Of a stretch of DNA of 64,000 nucleotides, positions 7,603 to 15,741 are shown one piece after another. Position 1 is the stretch's first letter; each line of letters starts with the position of its first letter. The notes beneath the pieces are model-generated. The model searched no databases and was not told where the DNA came from. It was given only the letters and a program-made list of their open reading frames with translations. Position numbers and translations under genes: made by a program. Source of the stretch: Ruminococcus_G sp050944435 (lineage in GTDB: Bacteria; Bacillota; Clostridia; Lachnospirales; Lachnospiraceae); assembly GCA_050944435.1 (NCBI GenBank), contig JBMNRB010000012.1, forward strand, positions 26,478-90,477. Reading direction: 5' to 3'.

Positions 7603-10053
7603 TCACTTTTGGGCCCGCAGCATAAAGAGGGGTACCGGATTATAAAATTCATCTTTCTCCACATAAACCCGCCGGCTGACTCCCAAATCAATGGAAAACT
7701 TCTGGAATCCCTCCCGTCCCAGCGTCTCCAGATCCCAGGCGGGACGCTGGTAAGAACTGATGGGAAGCTGCCGTTTGATCTCTTCGCATTCTCTCATCAT
7801 TTCATCTCCCAAACGGTTATGGGCGTGATTTTGGGGAAGTCCTGACGTATCCTGGCAGTCGTCCGCTCCGTAATTGGCGTCGAAATTCAGCAGGATACCG
7901 CCCGGCTTCAGCACACGTTTCCACTCCCGATAGCCTTCTTCCGCATGGGGCAGAGTCCAGGTGAGATTCCGGGAGATCACCACATCAAACGTCTCGTCTT
8001 CAAATTCCAGATTTTCCGCATCCATCACCAGAAACTGGCACTGTGCATTCTCTTCACGGGCCAATTGCTTTGCATATTCCACCATCTCCGGCGTCAGATC
8101 CGTACCCGTTGCCTGGTGCCCCTGCCCTGCCAGCAAAATGGTGAAAAAGCCCGTGCCGCATCCCACATCCAGAATTTTCAGTTTCCTGTCTCCGGGAATC
8201 TGCTCTTTTATCTCATTCAGCCATCGGCCAGCCAATGGACTGTGCAGTTCCTTTCTCCTCTGATCAAGAAAACTGCTGCTGCGTTTTCCCCAGTATTTTG
8301 TAATTCGCACCTTGCGGTCGTCGTAATTTTTTACGATCCGTCCGTAGGCAATCATCGGTCCGTCCTTCAGCACCTGAAGGGATCCCGTACAGTACAGAAT
8401 CACCCCGTCGCTCTCCGCACGGCATACCTCCATTACTTTACCGCTGTAATCCCGGACTTCGCCCAGTACCTCTCCCTTCTGAATCATATCGCCCGGATTT
8501 TTAAAGGGATACCAAAGTCCCGTATGCCAGGCAATCTGATAGCAGACGTCGGTCACATCCAGAGGATAATACTTCCGGTAATCCTTCCGTCCCAGGTAAA
8601 CGCCCAGATGGCACAAAATGTTTCTCACATCCCGCCTGGTGGAGGAAACCTCTTCCCGGGTCCACTGCCCCATTCCTCCCCGCTCAATGAGAATACTGGG
8701 AATTCCGCAGGCCGCCGCATAGTTATAAGCGCCGCCCGAGGAAACATTGGATTTCACCATATAAGGCACATCCACCTGTTCCGCCATTTTTCTGGATTGC
8801 TCCACAACGGCGGGGGAAGCCTTTCCCGCATAGTAAACGTAGGGCGTCAGACGTTCATAATCATCGCCGCTGTGCAGATCAATGAGAAAATCCGCCGCCG
8901 AAAAAAGCTGATGGTCAATGGCCCACGCCAGCCGTTCCATCTCGGTTCCCTGAGGATCACCGGGAAATACTCTGTTGAGATTTTTGCCGTCTTCCAGTCC
9001 CAGGCTGCCGGCCCGGTTTTCAAAAGCCGGTCTGTTCACTACCTTTACTACAATCACCGTCCCGGCTATTTTTTCCGGATTCAAATTCAGGGACAGTTCC
9101 ACCGCCGCCTGTACTCCCACATACTCTCCTGCATGTATACCTGCCGTAATCAGCACGGTTTTTCCCGGCTGGCTGCCGTGAAGGATGGAAACAGGCAGCC
9201 TGAATTCTCCATCGTCCAGCTCCAGATAACCGCTGACTCTCTCTCCCGCCTGAGCCTCCATATTCAGCAGATGGAACGTCCCGTTGGTTTTTCGTTTCTT
9301 TCTTCCTGTAATCATGAACATGGGAGTGGAACCGTAATTAAGCTTCTCTTCCTCGCTCCAGACACATTTCCAGATGTCTTCATCCGCCTGTACAGATTCC
9401 ATCCCCAGTTCTCTCAGGATCTGAAGATCCCACTTGGGTCTTGACATACCTGACAGAGGCACCCTTCGGGCAATACTTTCCATGGCATCGATATCCGTAC
9501 CCAGATAGTGATCATCCAAATGTTTTGCCTCCACATTTTTCCTATCCTGTTCGTAAGCCTTTCTCTTTTCTTCATCGTACAGATATCCGTACCAATTGGC
9601 GTCAAAGTTCAAAAGAACTCCTCCCGGCTTCAGCACACGGCACCATTCTTTGTATGCCCTTTCCGGGTTCTCCAGATTCCAGGTAAGATTCCGGGAGATC
9701 ACCACGTCAAAGCTTTCCGAATCAAAGGTGAGATTCTGTCCGTCCATTTTGAGAAAAGTAATCTTTTCCGCCAGATCTTTCGCATTTTCTCTGGCTTTTT
9801 CCAGCATTCCTTCTGTATAATCCACCGCCGTTACCCTGTAACCGGTCTCCGCCAGAATAACAGGAAAAAATCCTGGACCCGTACCCACGTCCAGTATGCT
9901 GATTTCCTCCTTTTTTTTCCTGGGGAACTGTTCCTCTAATACCGAAAGCCATGCTTTTTTCTGCATGCCTGCTAATTCTTTCTGATTTACTTCTGAATAT
10001 CCTTCTGTCCGTGTACTCCAGTAAGTTTCTATTTCTTTCAATAATTCTGTCAT
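7603..10053 (-). CDS. Tri-modular fusion: SAM methyltransferase - AstE/AspA-type metallohydrolase - SAM methyltransferase
   Basis: A single uninterrupted 816-residue frame with three modules. Residues about 1-250 are a class I SAM methyltransferase with motif I LDVGTGPG (54-61), acidic loop VDYT and LKPGGVLLNFD. Residues about 265-575 are a succinylglutamate desuccinylase/aspartoacylase-type zinc hydrolase: zinc ligands His307 and Glu310 (GIHAGEY) and His394 (IDLHSG), substrate loop KNLNRVFPG (357-365) and likely catalytic Glu457 (LIERGG). Residues about 585-816 are a second methyltransferase with LDVGCGTG (628-635). The two methyltransferases are paralogous: both contain DVVISRNLTW (116-125 and 690-699) and LLNFDAN. 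The start is preceded by AAAGGG. This gene heads the FmdE/NikABCDE-like operon. The substrate is unknown; a metal chelator or small amide is an inference. Confidence 0.85.
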   Translation of the reverse strand: MTELLKEIETYWSTRTEGYSEVNQKELAGMQKKAWLSVLEEQFPRKKKEEISILDVGTGPGFFPVILAETGYRVTAVDYTEGMLEKARENAKDLAEKITFLKMDGQNLTFDSESFDVVISRNLTWNLENPERAYKEWCRVLKPGGVLLNFDANWYGYLYDEEKRKAYEQDRKNVEAKHLDDHYLGTDIDAMESIARRVPLSGMSRPKWDLQILRELGMESVQADEDIWKCVWSEEEKLNYGSTPMFMITGRKKRKTNGTFHLLNMEAQAGERVSGYLELDDGEFRLPVSILHGSQPGKTVLITAGIHAGEYVGVQAAVELSLNLNPEKIAGTVIVVKVVNRPAFENRAGSLGLEDGKNLNRVFPGDPQGTEMERLAWAIDHQLFSAADFLIDLHSGDDYERLTPYVYYAGKASPAVVEQSRKMAEQVDVPYMVKSNVSSGGAYNYAAACGIPSILIERGGMGQWTREEVSSTRRDVRNILCHLGVYLGRKDYRKYYPLDVTDVCYQIAWHTGLWYPFKNPGDMIQKGEVLGEVRDYSGKVMEVCRAESDGVILYCTGSLQVLKDGPMIAYGRIVKNYDDRKVRITKYWGKRSSSFLDQRRKELHSPLAGRWLNEIKEQIPGDRKLKILDVGCGTGFFTILLAGQGHQATGTDLTPEMVEYAKQLAREENAQCQFLVMDAENLEFEDETFDVVISRNLTWTLPHAEEGYREWKRVLKPGGILLNFDANYGADDCQDTSGLPQNHAHNRLGDEMMRECEEIKRQLPISSYQRPAWDLETLGREGFQKFSIDLGVSRRVYVEKDEFYNPVPLFMLRAQK

Positions 10054-10091
10054 AGATTTAACCCTTTATTATTTTTTATTGATCCTGTTCT

Positions 10092-10120
10092 ACTTTACCA
10101 AATCGTTAAAACCCTCACAA
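10092..10120 (-). promoter_or_regulatory. Putative sigma-A promoter of the methyltransferase-fusion/Nik-like operon
   Basis: On the minus strand TTGTGA (10115-10120) and TAAAGT (10092-10097) are 17 bases apart, about 40 bases before the start codon at 10053. Just upstream of the -35 is a small palindrome CCCCATAGGGG (about 10122-10132) that could be a regulator site; it does not resemble the known NikR operator. Confidence 0.5.
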
Positions 10121-10158
10121 GCCCCATAGGGGGATGGAAAAGCAAAAAAACGTGAAAA

Positions 10159-10188
10159 GAGGGAATGATTTCAGCAAATCATTCCCTC
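10159..10188 (-). terminator. Intrinsic terminator after glnK
   Basis: A 13-bp perfect stem (GAGGGAATGATTT) with a 4-base loop, followed on the minus strand by TTTT and, after a short break, a run of T. It lies 25 bases past the glnK stop and separates the ammonium genes from the operon starting at 10053. Confidence 0.85.
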
Positions 10189-10212
10189 TCCCCTTTTAAA
10201 TTCCTCAGAATA

Positions 10213-10569
10213 TTATTCCGCTTCCTGGATAGCGTCGTATCCCGTCTCACCGGTGCGGATCTTCAGGGCGGACCGTATCTCATAGCTGAAAATTTTTCCG
10301 TCTCCTGTCTCTCCGGTAAATGCAGCCTTCTGTATGGCGTTAATGGTCTTCTTTTCCCATTCCTCCGAGGAGACCACAATCTCAAATTTGATTTTGGGCT
10401 GCATCTGCATGTCCACTTCCATGCCTCTGACAATCTCTTTGTATCCCCTCTGGATTCCGCATCCCATCACCTGATAAACAGTGAGGCCGTTTACATTGAT
10501 ATCATCCAGAGCCTTTTTTACGTCTTCAAATTTTTCTTCTCTTACATACGCTTCAATTTTTATCATCAT
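10213..10569 (-). CDS. glnK: PII nitrogen regulatory protein, GlnK type
   Basis: A 118-residue single-domain PII protein that probably docks on the ammonium channel encoded 15 bases upstream and blocks it when nitrogen is plentiful. The start could be either of two adjacent ATG codons. The core matches PII: KALDDINVNGLTVYQVMGCG, KIKFEIVVSSE and the C-terminal GKIFSYEIRSALKIRTGE, which corresponds to the GDGKIFV nucleotide loop. The T-loop reads YKEIVRGMEVDM where classical proteins have RGAEY, so the uridylylated Tyr51 is absent; control would be by ATP/ADP/2-oxoglutarate binding alone. A 13-bp terminator follows. Confidence 0.92.
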   Translation of the reverse strand: MMIKIEAYVREEKFEDVKKALDDINVNGLTVYQVMGCGIQRGYKEIVRGMEVDMQMQPKIKFEIVVSSEEWEKKTINAIQKAAFTGETGDGKIFSYEIRSALKIRTGETGYDAIQEAE

Positions 10570-10584
10570 ATCTCCGTCACCACC

Positions 10585-11826
10585 TTACTGATCCAATCCG
10601 TTAAAACTGGGATAAGCGCTCTCTCCGTGCTGAGAGATATCCAGACCAACCTGTTCTTCTTTCAAAGACACCCGCAGCGGGGTAAAAATTCTCACAATCG
10701 CCGTGCAGATCAGAGTGCCCGCCACAGCAACGCCAATGGTAATCAAGATTCCGGCAGCCTGCGCCAGAAACAGACGGTAATCTCCAAACACCAAGCCGTC
10801 CCATCTGGCCGCGTCATTGATGGAACTTCGGGCAAAAAGTCCTGTGGCAAGACCGCCCCAGATGCCCCCGATGCCATGGCAGCCAAATGCATCCAGAGCA
10901 TCGTCAATTTTCAGTTTTTTCTTCACCAGCGCCACTCCAAAATAGCAGATGGGGCTCACCAGGGCTCCGATAATAAACGCTGCCCAGATAGGAACGAATC
11001 CCGCCCCCGGGGTAATGGCAACCAGGCCAACCACCAGACCGGTGGAAGCTCCCACCAAAGTTGCTTTTCCATTCTTGGCCGTATCAATGGCCATCCAGGA
11101 AAGCAGCGCCGCGGCCGCTGAGATGGCGGAGGTCATAAATGCATGGGCCGCCAGACCATCCGCTTTTAATGCGCTTCCGGCGTTAAAACCGAACCAGCCG
11201 AACCAGAGCAGTCCCGCACCCAGAACCACAAAAGGAATATTATGAATCCGGTATGTGGTATGTTCATATCCCCGGCGTCTCCCCAGAATAATGGCTAACA
11301 CCAGGGCGCTGATTCCCGAACTGATATGCACTACGTTTCCTCCGGCAAAATCCACTGATCCGATGGCCGCCAGAAATCCTCCTTCTCCCCATACCATATG
11401 GGCCATAGGATAATAAACGATCACCGACCATAGGGCAATAAAAAGAAACAGTGCTTTAAATTTCATCCTTCCCACCAGAGAACCGGTGATCAAGGCTGGC
11501 GTAATCATGGCGAACATCATCTGAAACGCACAGAACACTAAATGGGGAATGGAATCTGCATATGAGCCCGGCTCCATTCCCACCCCATTAAGAGCGAACC
11601 AGCGCAAATCACCGATAATTCCTCCATGATTTCCACCGAAAGACAGAGAATAACCCACAAGCGTCCATAAAATCACAGAAAGTCCCATGATCGCCACGCA
11701 GGCCATCATCGTATTGCAGACATTTTTCCTTCTTACCAGGCCTCCATAAAAGAATGCCAGCCCCGGAGTCATAAAAAACACCAGCGCAGAACAAATAATC
11801 ATAAAAGCTGTATCACCTGTATTCAT
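10585..11826 (-). CDS. amt: Ammonium transporter
   Basis: A 413-residue Amt/MEP/Rh channel protein with about eleven helices and no cleavable signal. Visible landmarks are the FFYGGLVRRKN end of helix 1, the twin pore histidines in GGNVVHISSG and DAFGCHGIGGIWGG, and the WFGWFGFNAGSA stretch. The soluble tail (HGESAYPSFNGLDQ) is conserved in many GlnK-regulated channels. It forms a two-gene operon with glnK, 15 bases downstream. A terminator-like hairpin with a T-run lies 67 bases ahead of its start, suggesting leader control. Confidence 0.95.
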   Translation of the reverse strand: MNTGDTAFMIICSALVFFMTPGLAFFYGGLVRRKNVCNTMMACVAIMGLSVILWTLVGYSLSFGGNHGGIIGDLRWFALNGVGMEPGSYADSIPHLVFCAFQMMFAMITPALITGSLVGRMKFKALFLFIALWSVIVYYPMAHMVWGEGGFLAAIGSVDFAGGNVVHISSGISALVLAIILGRRRGYEHTTYRIHNIPFVVLGAGLLWFGWFGFNAGSALKADGLAAHAFMTSAISAAAALLSWMAIDTAKNGKATLVGASTGLVVGLVAITPGAGFVPIWAAFIIGALVSPICYFGVALVKKKLKIDDALDAFGCHGIGGIWGGLATGLFARSSINDAARWDGLVFGDYRLFLAQAAGILITIGVAVAGTLICTAIVRIFTPLRVSLKEEQVGLDISQHGESAYPSFNGLDQ

Positions 11827-11892
11827 ACGTTTTCCTACCCTTCTTTATTATTTTTGAACCGGTTTCTCATTTCTTCCATGGAAGGCAAAAAA

Positions 11893-11921
11893 GCGTCTGA
11901 AGTACAAAAATACTTCAGACG
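11893..11921 (-). terminator. Terminator-like hairpin in the amt leader
   Basis: A 12-bp perfect stem GCGTCTGAAGTA with a 5-base loop, followed on the minus strand by TTTTTT. It lies between the permease gene ending at 12023 and amt. It could terminate the upstream permease transcript or attenuate amt; position alone does not decide. Confidence 0.7.
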
Positions 11922-11991
11922 CCCTTGTCATGCACTAAGACTAACACACTTTAAACATTTGCACAAGTAAAAATATTACAAAACTACGTCT

Positions 11992-12018
11992 GTAAATTCA
12001 GCAAAATGCTGAATTTAC
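11992..12018 (-). terminator. Hairpin directly after the BceB-like permease gene
   Basis: A 12-bp perfect stem GTAAATTCAGCA with a 3-base loop, 4 bases beyond the permease stop. There is no T-run directly after it, so it may protect the 3' end or act with the hairpin at 11893-11921. Confidence 0.5.
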
Positions 12019-12022
12019 TCCC

Positions 12023-14131
12023 TCAGTAAATCCCAATACCTGCGATTTTTTCTGCTTTTCTCAGCGAATAACGATATACCCCATACATAACAATGACAAT
12101 AAGGAAAATAACACCGATGAGCAGAAGCAGCGCCTGGCTTTCCGTCCTGGAAATTCTTCCATCGTTGAAAAGATCCATGGCAAAAGAAAAGAGAACTCCC
12201 AGTCCGCATCCCACTGCCGCCGGATACTGAAAGATTTTCGCCAACTGTTTTTTCAGTATCTTTCTCTGATACCCTCTGTCTGCTCCCAATTTTTCCAGGC
12301 TGGTAAAAAGCTCCCGGTTGTCAGACGCCACGGAAATGCTCCTTACATAGGCCATTACGCCGATGGCTGCCAGGGAAATCAGACAAATATATAAGCTGAG
12401 CATCACATATACGCTGATCAGCCGCATCCGGTCCTGCACGGTGATAATATTAAAGGAAGGAGCGTATTTCCAGTCGCCAAGGAGCATATTATTGTCCATG
12501 GTCATATCAATGGCTCCTCCGTACCCGTAAGTCTCCCCGGCTTCATCCGCCAGCTTCTGCTCCCAGATATCCCAGTAACCCATGTGGCTGGAAAGCTCAG
12601 TGGCATGGTCTACGTACTGAGACAGCAGATCCATGGCAAAATCATAGGAGTTTTCCACATCCGACACGTTGAAAAATATCAGATGTTCCATATATTCCCG
12701 GCTGATGCCCTCTGTCATCTTCTGATAATCTTCATCGTCCAGCACATAAGCGAAGGGTTCACTCATGGAAGCCAGAGCATCGTATTCCAACTGTCCGCCG
12801 AATTCCAATTTCCAGGATTCTCCCGTATCCGGATTCATCACCTCTTTCAGGCCGTTCACGTATTCAAAGGCTTCCCGGTAATCCACCGTCGTCACTGTCT
12901 GATAGGTTCCTGGTTCCACAGACACATTTTGTCCCGACAGGGTGCCGTAGTCTGTCTCAGATACAAAAAGGGCTGCTTTTTCCCGTTCTTTATAAAGTTC
13001 CAGATATCTGGTTCCGTCTTCATTGAAATCTCTGGCATTACGGGAAATTACCAGATTGGCCCCATCATTTTCTGAATAATCCATTAAATCCATCTGATAT
13101 TTCAGCGCCGTTTCCTGAATTTCCTCTTCCCCGATCTGATCCTCCAGCGCCGGATAATGCATGGAAAAGGTCCGTCCGCTGTCCCCGTCCAGAATATCCG
13201 GCGCCAGGGAATACTGCATTCCGTAAAAGGCCGCAAAACAGCAGGCAAACAGCAGAAGCACCGACACACACATGTTTCTCGTGGCAGCCCTGGCTGTAAA
13301 ACGCATCAGACTGATGGACACCAGATTCTTATAATACTTCTTTTTATTCCGTTTCGCTCTGCTTTGGGCCACAATGGAAAGAAGAATCAGATAAATTCCC
13401 GCAACAGAAAGCAGATAGACCAGATTGAAGATCCCTGGAAGGCTAATGGAAAGTACCCGGGCAAAAAATTGAGGAAGACCGCTGCCCAGAAGAATGCCGG
13501 CCGCCGTCAGTACCACTCCCACAGGAAAAGTCCATCCGGGAATTTCCCTCACCATCTCTGATTTCTGCTGTGTACGCAGGATTTCCATAATATCCGAACG
13601 CCGGATAAACCGCCGGCCAGCCATACCGAGAGCCAGCGCCAGCACAACGCTGAACAGGATGCCGGGCAGGAACCCTGCCGGACCGAAACGATAGGCCATC
13701 TGCTCATTGGATATGATAAACCATTCAAATATCTTCCAGATCACCCAGGAAACGGGAACGGAAAGAACCAGCCCCACCAGGCAGGAAGCTGCAGTCACCA
13801 TGGACAATTCGCCAAACAGCAGCTTTTTCAGTTCCTTTTTGGGAAGTCCCAGCGCCATCATAATGCCGTATTCCCGGGCTTTGTGACGAAAGAACAGACC
13901 GGAGGCGTAGATGGTGAAGATAAAACATCCCACCGCCGTCACCGCCATCAAAAGGCTGGCCATTTTCCTGGTATCTCCCCCTTCGGGCAGGAAATTCTGC
14001 ACCGTTGGCCCAAAATACATCAACGCAAAAGAAGTCAGCAGCAGCACGGAAAGACAGATGCAAAATCCCAGGAGCAGGTACTGTCCTTTACTGCTCTTCC
14101 TCAGTTTTCTGTAAATACTACTCAGCTTCAT
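12023..14131 (-). CDS. FtsX-like ABC transporter permease, BceB-type
   Basis: A 702-residue inner-membrane permease. An N-terminal helix (YLLLGFCICLSVLLLTSFAL) is followed by FtsX-family segments (REYGIMMALGLPKKELKKLLFGE), several helices, a large extracytoplasmic domain at about residues 310-560, and three closing helices with ELFTSLEKLGADRGYQRKILKKQ. This layout is that of BceB/VraG permeases, which remove or detoxify peptide antibiotics such as bacitracin or lantibiotics. The start at 14131 follows GGAGGTGA by 5 bases and overlaps the ATPase gene by 14 bases; an upstream ATG at 14146 is less likely. The divergent LytTR/GHKL pair is the probable regulator. The peptide recognised is unknown. 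Confidence 0.85.
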   Translation of the reverse strand: MKLSSIYRKLRKSSKGQYLLLGFCICLSVLLLTSFALMYFGPTVQNFLPEGGDTRKMASLLMAVTAVGCFIFTIYASGLFFRHKAREYGIMMALGLPKKELKKLLFGELSMVTAASCLVGLVLSVPVSWVIWKIFEWFIISNEQMAYRFGPAGFLPGILFSVVLALALGMAGRRFIRRSDIMEILRTQQKSEMVREIPGWTFPVGVVLTAAGILLGSGLPQFFARVLSISLPGIFNLVYLLSVAGIYLILLSIVAQSRAKRNKKKYYKNLVSISLMRFTARAATRNMCVSVLLLFACCFAAFYGMQYSLAPDILDGDSGRTFSMHYPALEDQIGEEEIQETALKYQMDLMDYSENDGANLVISRNARDFNEDGTRYLELYKEREKAALFVSETDYGTLSGQNVSVEPGTYQTVTTVDYREAFEYVNGLKEVMNPDTGESWKLEFGGQLEYDALASMSEPFAYVLDDEDYQKMTEGISREYMEHLIFFNVSDVENSYDFAMDLLSQYVDHATELSSHMGYWDIWEQKLADEAGETYGYGGAIDMTMDNNMLLGDWKYAPSFNIITVQDRMRLISVYVMLSLYICLISLAAIGVMAYVRSISVASDNRELFTSLEKLGADRGYQRKILKKQLAKIFQYPAAVGCGLGVLFSFAMDLFNDGRISRTESQALLLLIGVIFLIVIVMYGVYRYSLRKAEKIAGIGIY

Positions 14132-14873
14132 CGCCGTCACCTCCAAGACTCCGCAGAATATCCAGCAATTCGTCCATAAACTCCCGCCTCTGTCCCTTCT
14201 TTTTTACTTCCCGATTGACTCTGCCGTCTTTAAGTACAATCACACGGTCGCAGAAGGAAGCGGCATAACTGTCATGGGTCACCATAAATATGGTTGCTCC
14301 CACCTGCTTTTTCGCCTGAAGGAATGCGTCGATTACCGCTCTGGTGGACTTGCTGTCCAGATTCCCGGTGGGCTCGTCTGCCAGAATCATATAAGGATTA
14401 TTCATCAGCGCCCGTGCTACCGCCGTTCTCTGTTTTTCTCCTCCGGAAATTTCCGCCGGATACTTATCCATGATTTTTTCAATGGCAAACATCCGGCAAA
14501 ATTTCTCAGACTTGGCTTCCATCTGAGCGATCGGTTTCTTTGCAATAATCTGGGGCAGACAGATATTTTCCCGAACCGTCAGCCCATCCAGCAGCATAAA
14601 ATCCTGAAAGACGAACCCCAGTTTCTGGTTCCTTACTTTAGCCAGCTTCTGTTCACTGAGGCTGGAAATATCCTGATCCCCCAGACGGATGGTTCCGCTG
14701 TCATGGGGAATAAAACAGGAAATGCAATTCAAAAGGGTGGTCTTTCCGCTGCCCGACGGCCCCATCACCGCCACAAATTCTCCTTTTTCCACCTGCAGCG
14801 ACACGTCTTTCAGCACCGGATACGTATTGGCGCCGTTGGAATAACTTTTATTTAAATTTTTTACTTCTAACAT
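14118..14873 (-). CDS. ABC transporter ATP-binding protein, BceA/LolD-type
   Basis: Cytoplasmic ATPase of about 251 residues for the FtsX-type permease. It has Walker A GPSGSGKTTLLN, Q-loop FVFQDFMLLDGLTV, signature ISGGEKQRTAVARAL, Walker B MILADEPTGNLD and H-loop VTHD; the TGNLD ending is typical of the LolD/MacB/BceA group. The start at 14873 is preceded by AAAGGAGGAGG, whereas the longer frame to 14939 runs through the promoter. A sigma-A-like promoter (TCTACA-N17-TATAAT) ends about 30 bases upstream. Confidence 0.9.
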   Translation of the reverse strand: MLEVKNLNKSYSNGANTYPVLKDVSLQVEKGEFVAVMGPSGSGKTTLLNCISCFIPHDSGTIRLGDQDISSLSEQKLAKVRNQKLGFVFQDFMLLDGLTVRENICLPQIIAKKPIAQMEAKSEKFCRMFAIEKIMDKYPAEISGGEKQRTAVARALMNNPYMILADEPTGNLDSKSTRAVIDAFLQAKKQVGATIFMVTHDSYAASFCDRVIVLKDGRVNREVKKKGQRREFMDELLDILRSLGGDGDEAE

Positions 14874-14901
14874 ATGGTTTCCTCCTCCTTTTGATATGCC
14901 C

Positions 14902-15011
14902 ATTATAAAAAAAGCAGAGGAAAATGTAGAGACCTCCAAATGTCATTTTTGACACAGATTTCGTAATGTTTGAACGTATCTTTTGACCTGAATATAGTTG
15001 TATGATACCAT
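14902..15011. promoter_or_regulatory. Divergent promoter region between the BceAB-like genes and the LytTR/GHKL genes
   Basis: Minus strand: TCTACA (14925-14930) and TATAAT (14902-14907), spacing 17, for the ABC genes. Plus strand: TTGACC (14983-14988) and TACCAT (15006-15011), spacing 17, for the regulator. Between them lies the inverted repeat TGTCATTTTTGACA (14941-14954), just upstream of the ABC -35, a sensible place for an activator such as the LytTR protein. Assignment of the repeat to that regulator is inference. Confidence 0.55.
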
Positions 15012-15026
15012 AGTAGCGGAGGAGAT

Positions 15027-15730
15027 ATGATGAGAATTGCGGTTTGTGACGATGAAAAGAATCTGCGGCGGGATCTGCGCCGTCTGGTGGAAATCCACCT
15101 GAATCTGAAAGGAATTCCCTGCGAAACAGCAGAATATGAATCTGGTGAAAAACTTCTGGCAGATAAAAAACTTGACAAGACAGAATTCTTTTTTTGGATA
15201 TCGAAATGCCGGGAATGGGAGGTATGGAAACGGCGCGGCTTCTGCGAAACGGCGGGTATAAGATGTTGATTGTTTTTGTCACCGCCTACCCTGATTACGT
15301 ATTTCAGGGTTATGAAGTCCAGGCTTTCCATTATCTTTTAAAACCTTATCAGGAAAAGAAGATAAAAGAAGTGCTGGATCGGGCTTTGGAATCTATAGAC
15401 ATTATGAAAGAACAGTATTACACCATCGAACAAAAATCCGGCGTTCTGCGCCTTCCTTTAAGCCAGATCTTTTGTTTTTACAGTGATCGGAGAAATATCT
15501 GCGCCCTGGATGAAAAAGGAAGCCAAACGGTTTTTTACGGAAAATTAAATGAACTGGAAGAAAAGATACCGGGATTTTTCCAGAGAGTTCACAACCGGTA
15601 TCTCGTCAATATGAATTACGTTTCAAAAATAGAAGGAAACCGGTGTATCTGCTGCGGCAAAGAAATTCCCGTCAGCCGTACCTATAAACAAAAATTGGCA
15701 GTAGCGTTTGCACAGATGATGCTGCAGTAA
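15027..15730 (+). pseudogene. LytTR-family response regulator, interrupted by a single-base frameshift
   Basis: Two overlapping frames together encode one response regulator. The first (15027-15269) gives MRIAVCDDEKN and the first half of a receiver domain; the second (in frame by 15194, ending 15730) gives DIEMPGMGGMET with the phospho-acceptor Asp (about Asp58), the TAYPDY and LLKPY segments, and a C-terminal LytTR DNA-binding domain (RVHNRYLVNMNYV). The frames join at a run of seven T (15189-15195): one more T, or a -1 slip, gives FFFLDIEMP and a normal 234-residue protein. GGAGGAG precedes the ATG. It precedes the sensor kinase gene by 11 bases and is divergent from a BceAB-like exporter, its likely target. 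Either the gene is broken, the assembly dropped a T, or slippage restores it. Confidence 0.85.
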
Positions 15731-15741
15731 AGGAGACGGCC

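Noticed and set aside
7945..9444. A 499-codon plus-strand open frame
   Set aside because: Antisense to the tri-modular fusion; no family features.
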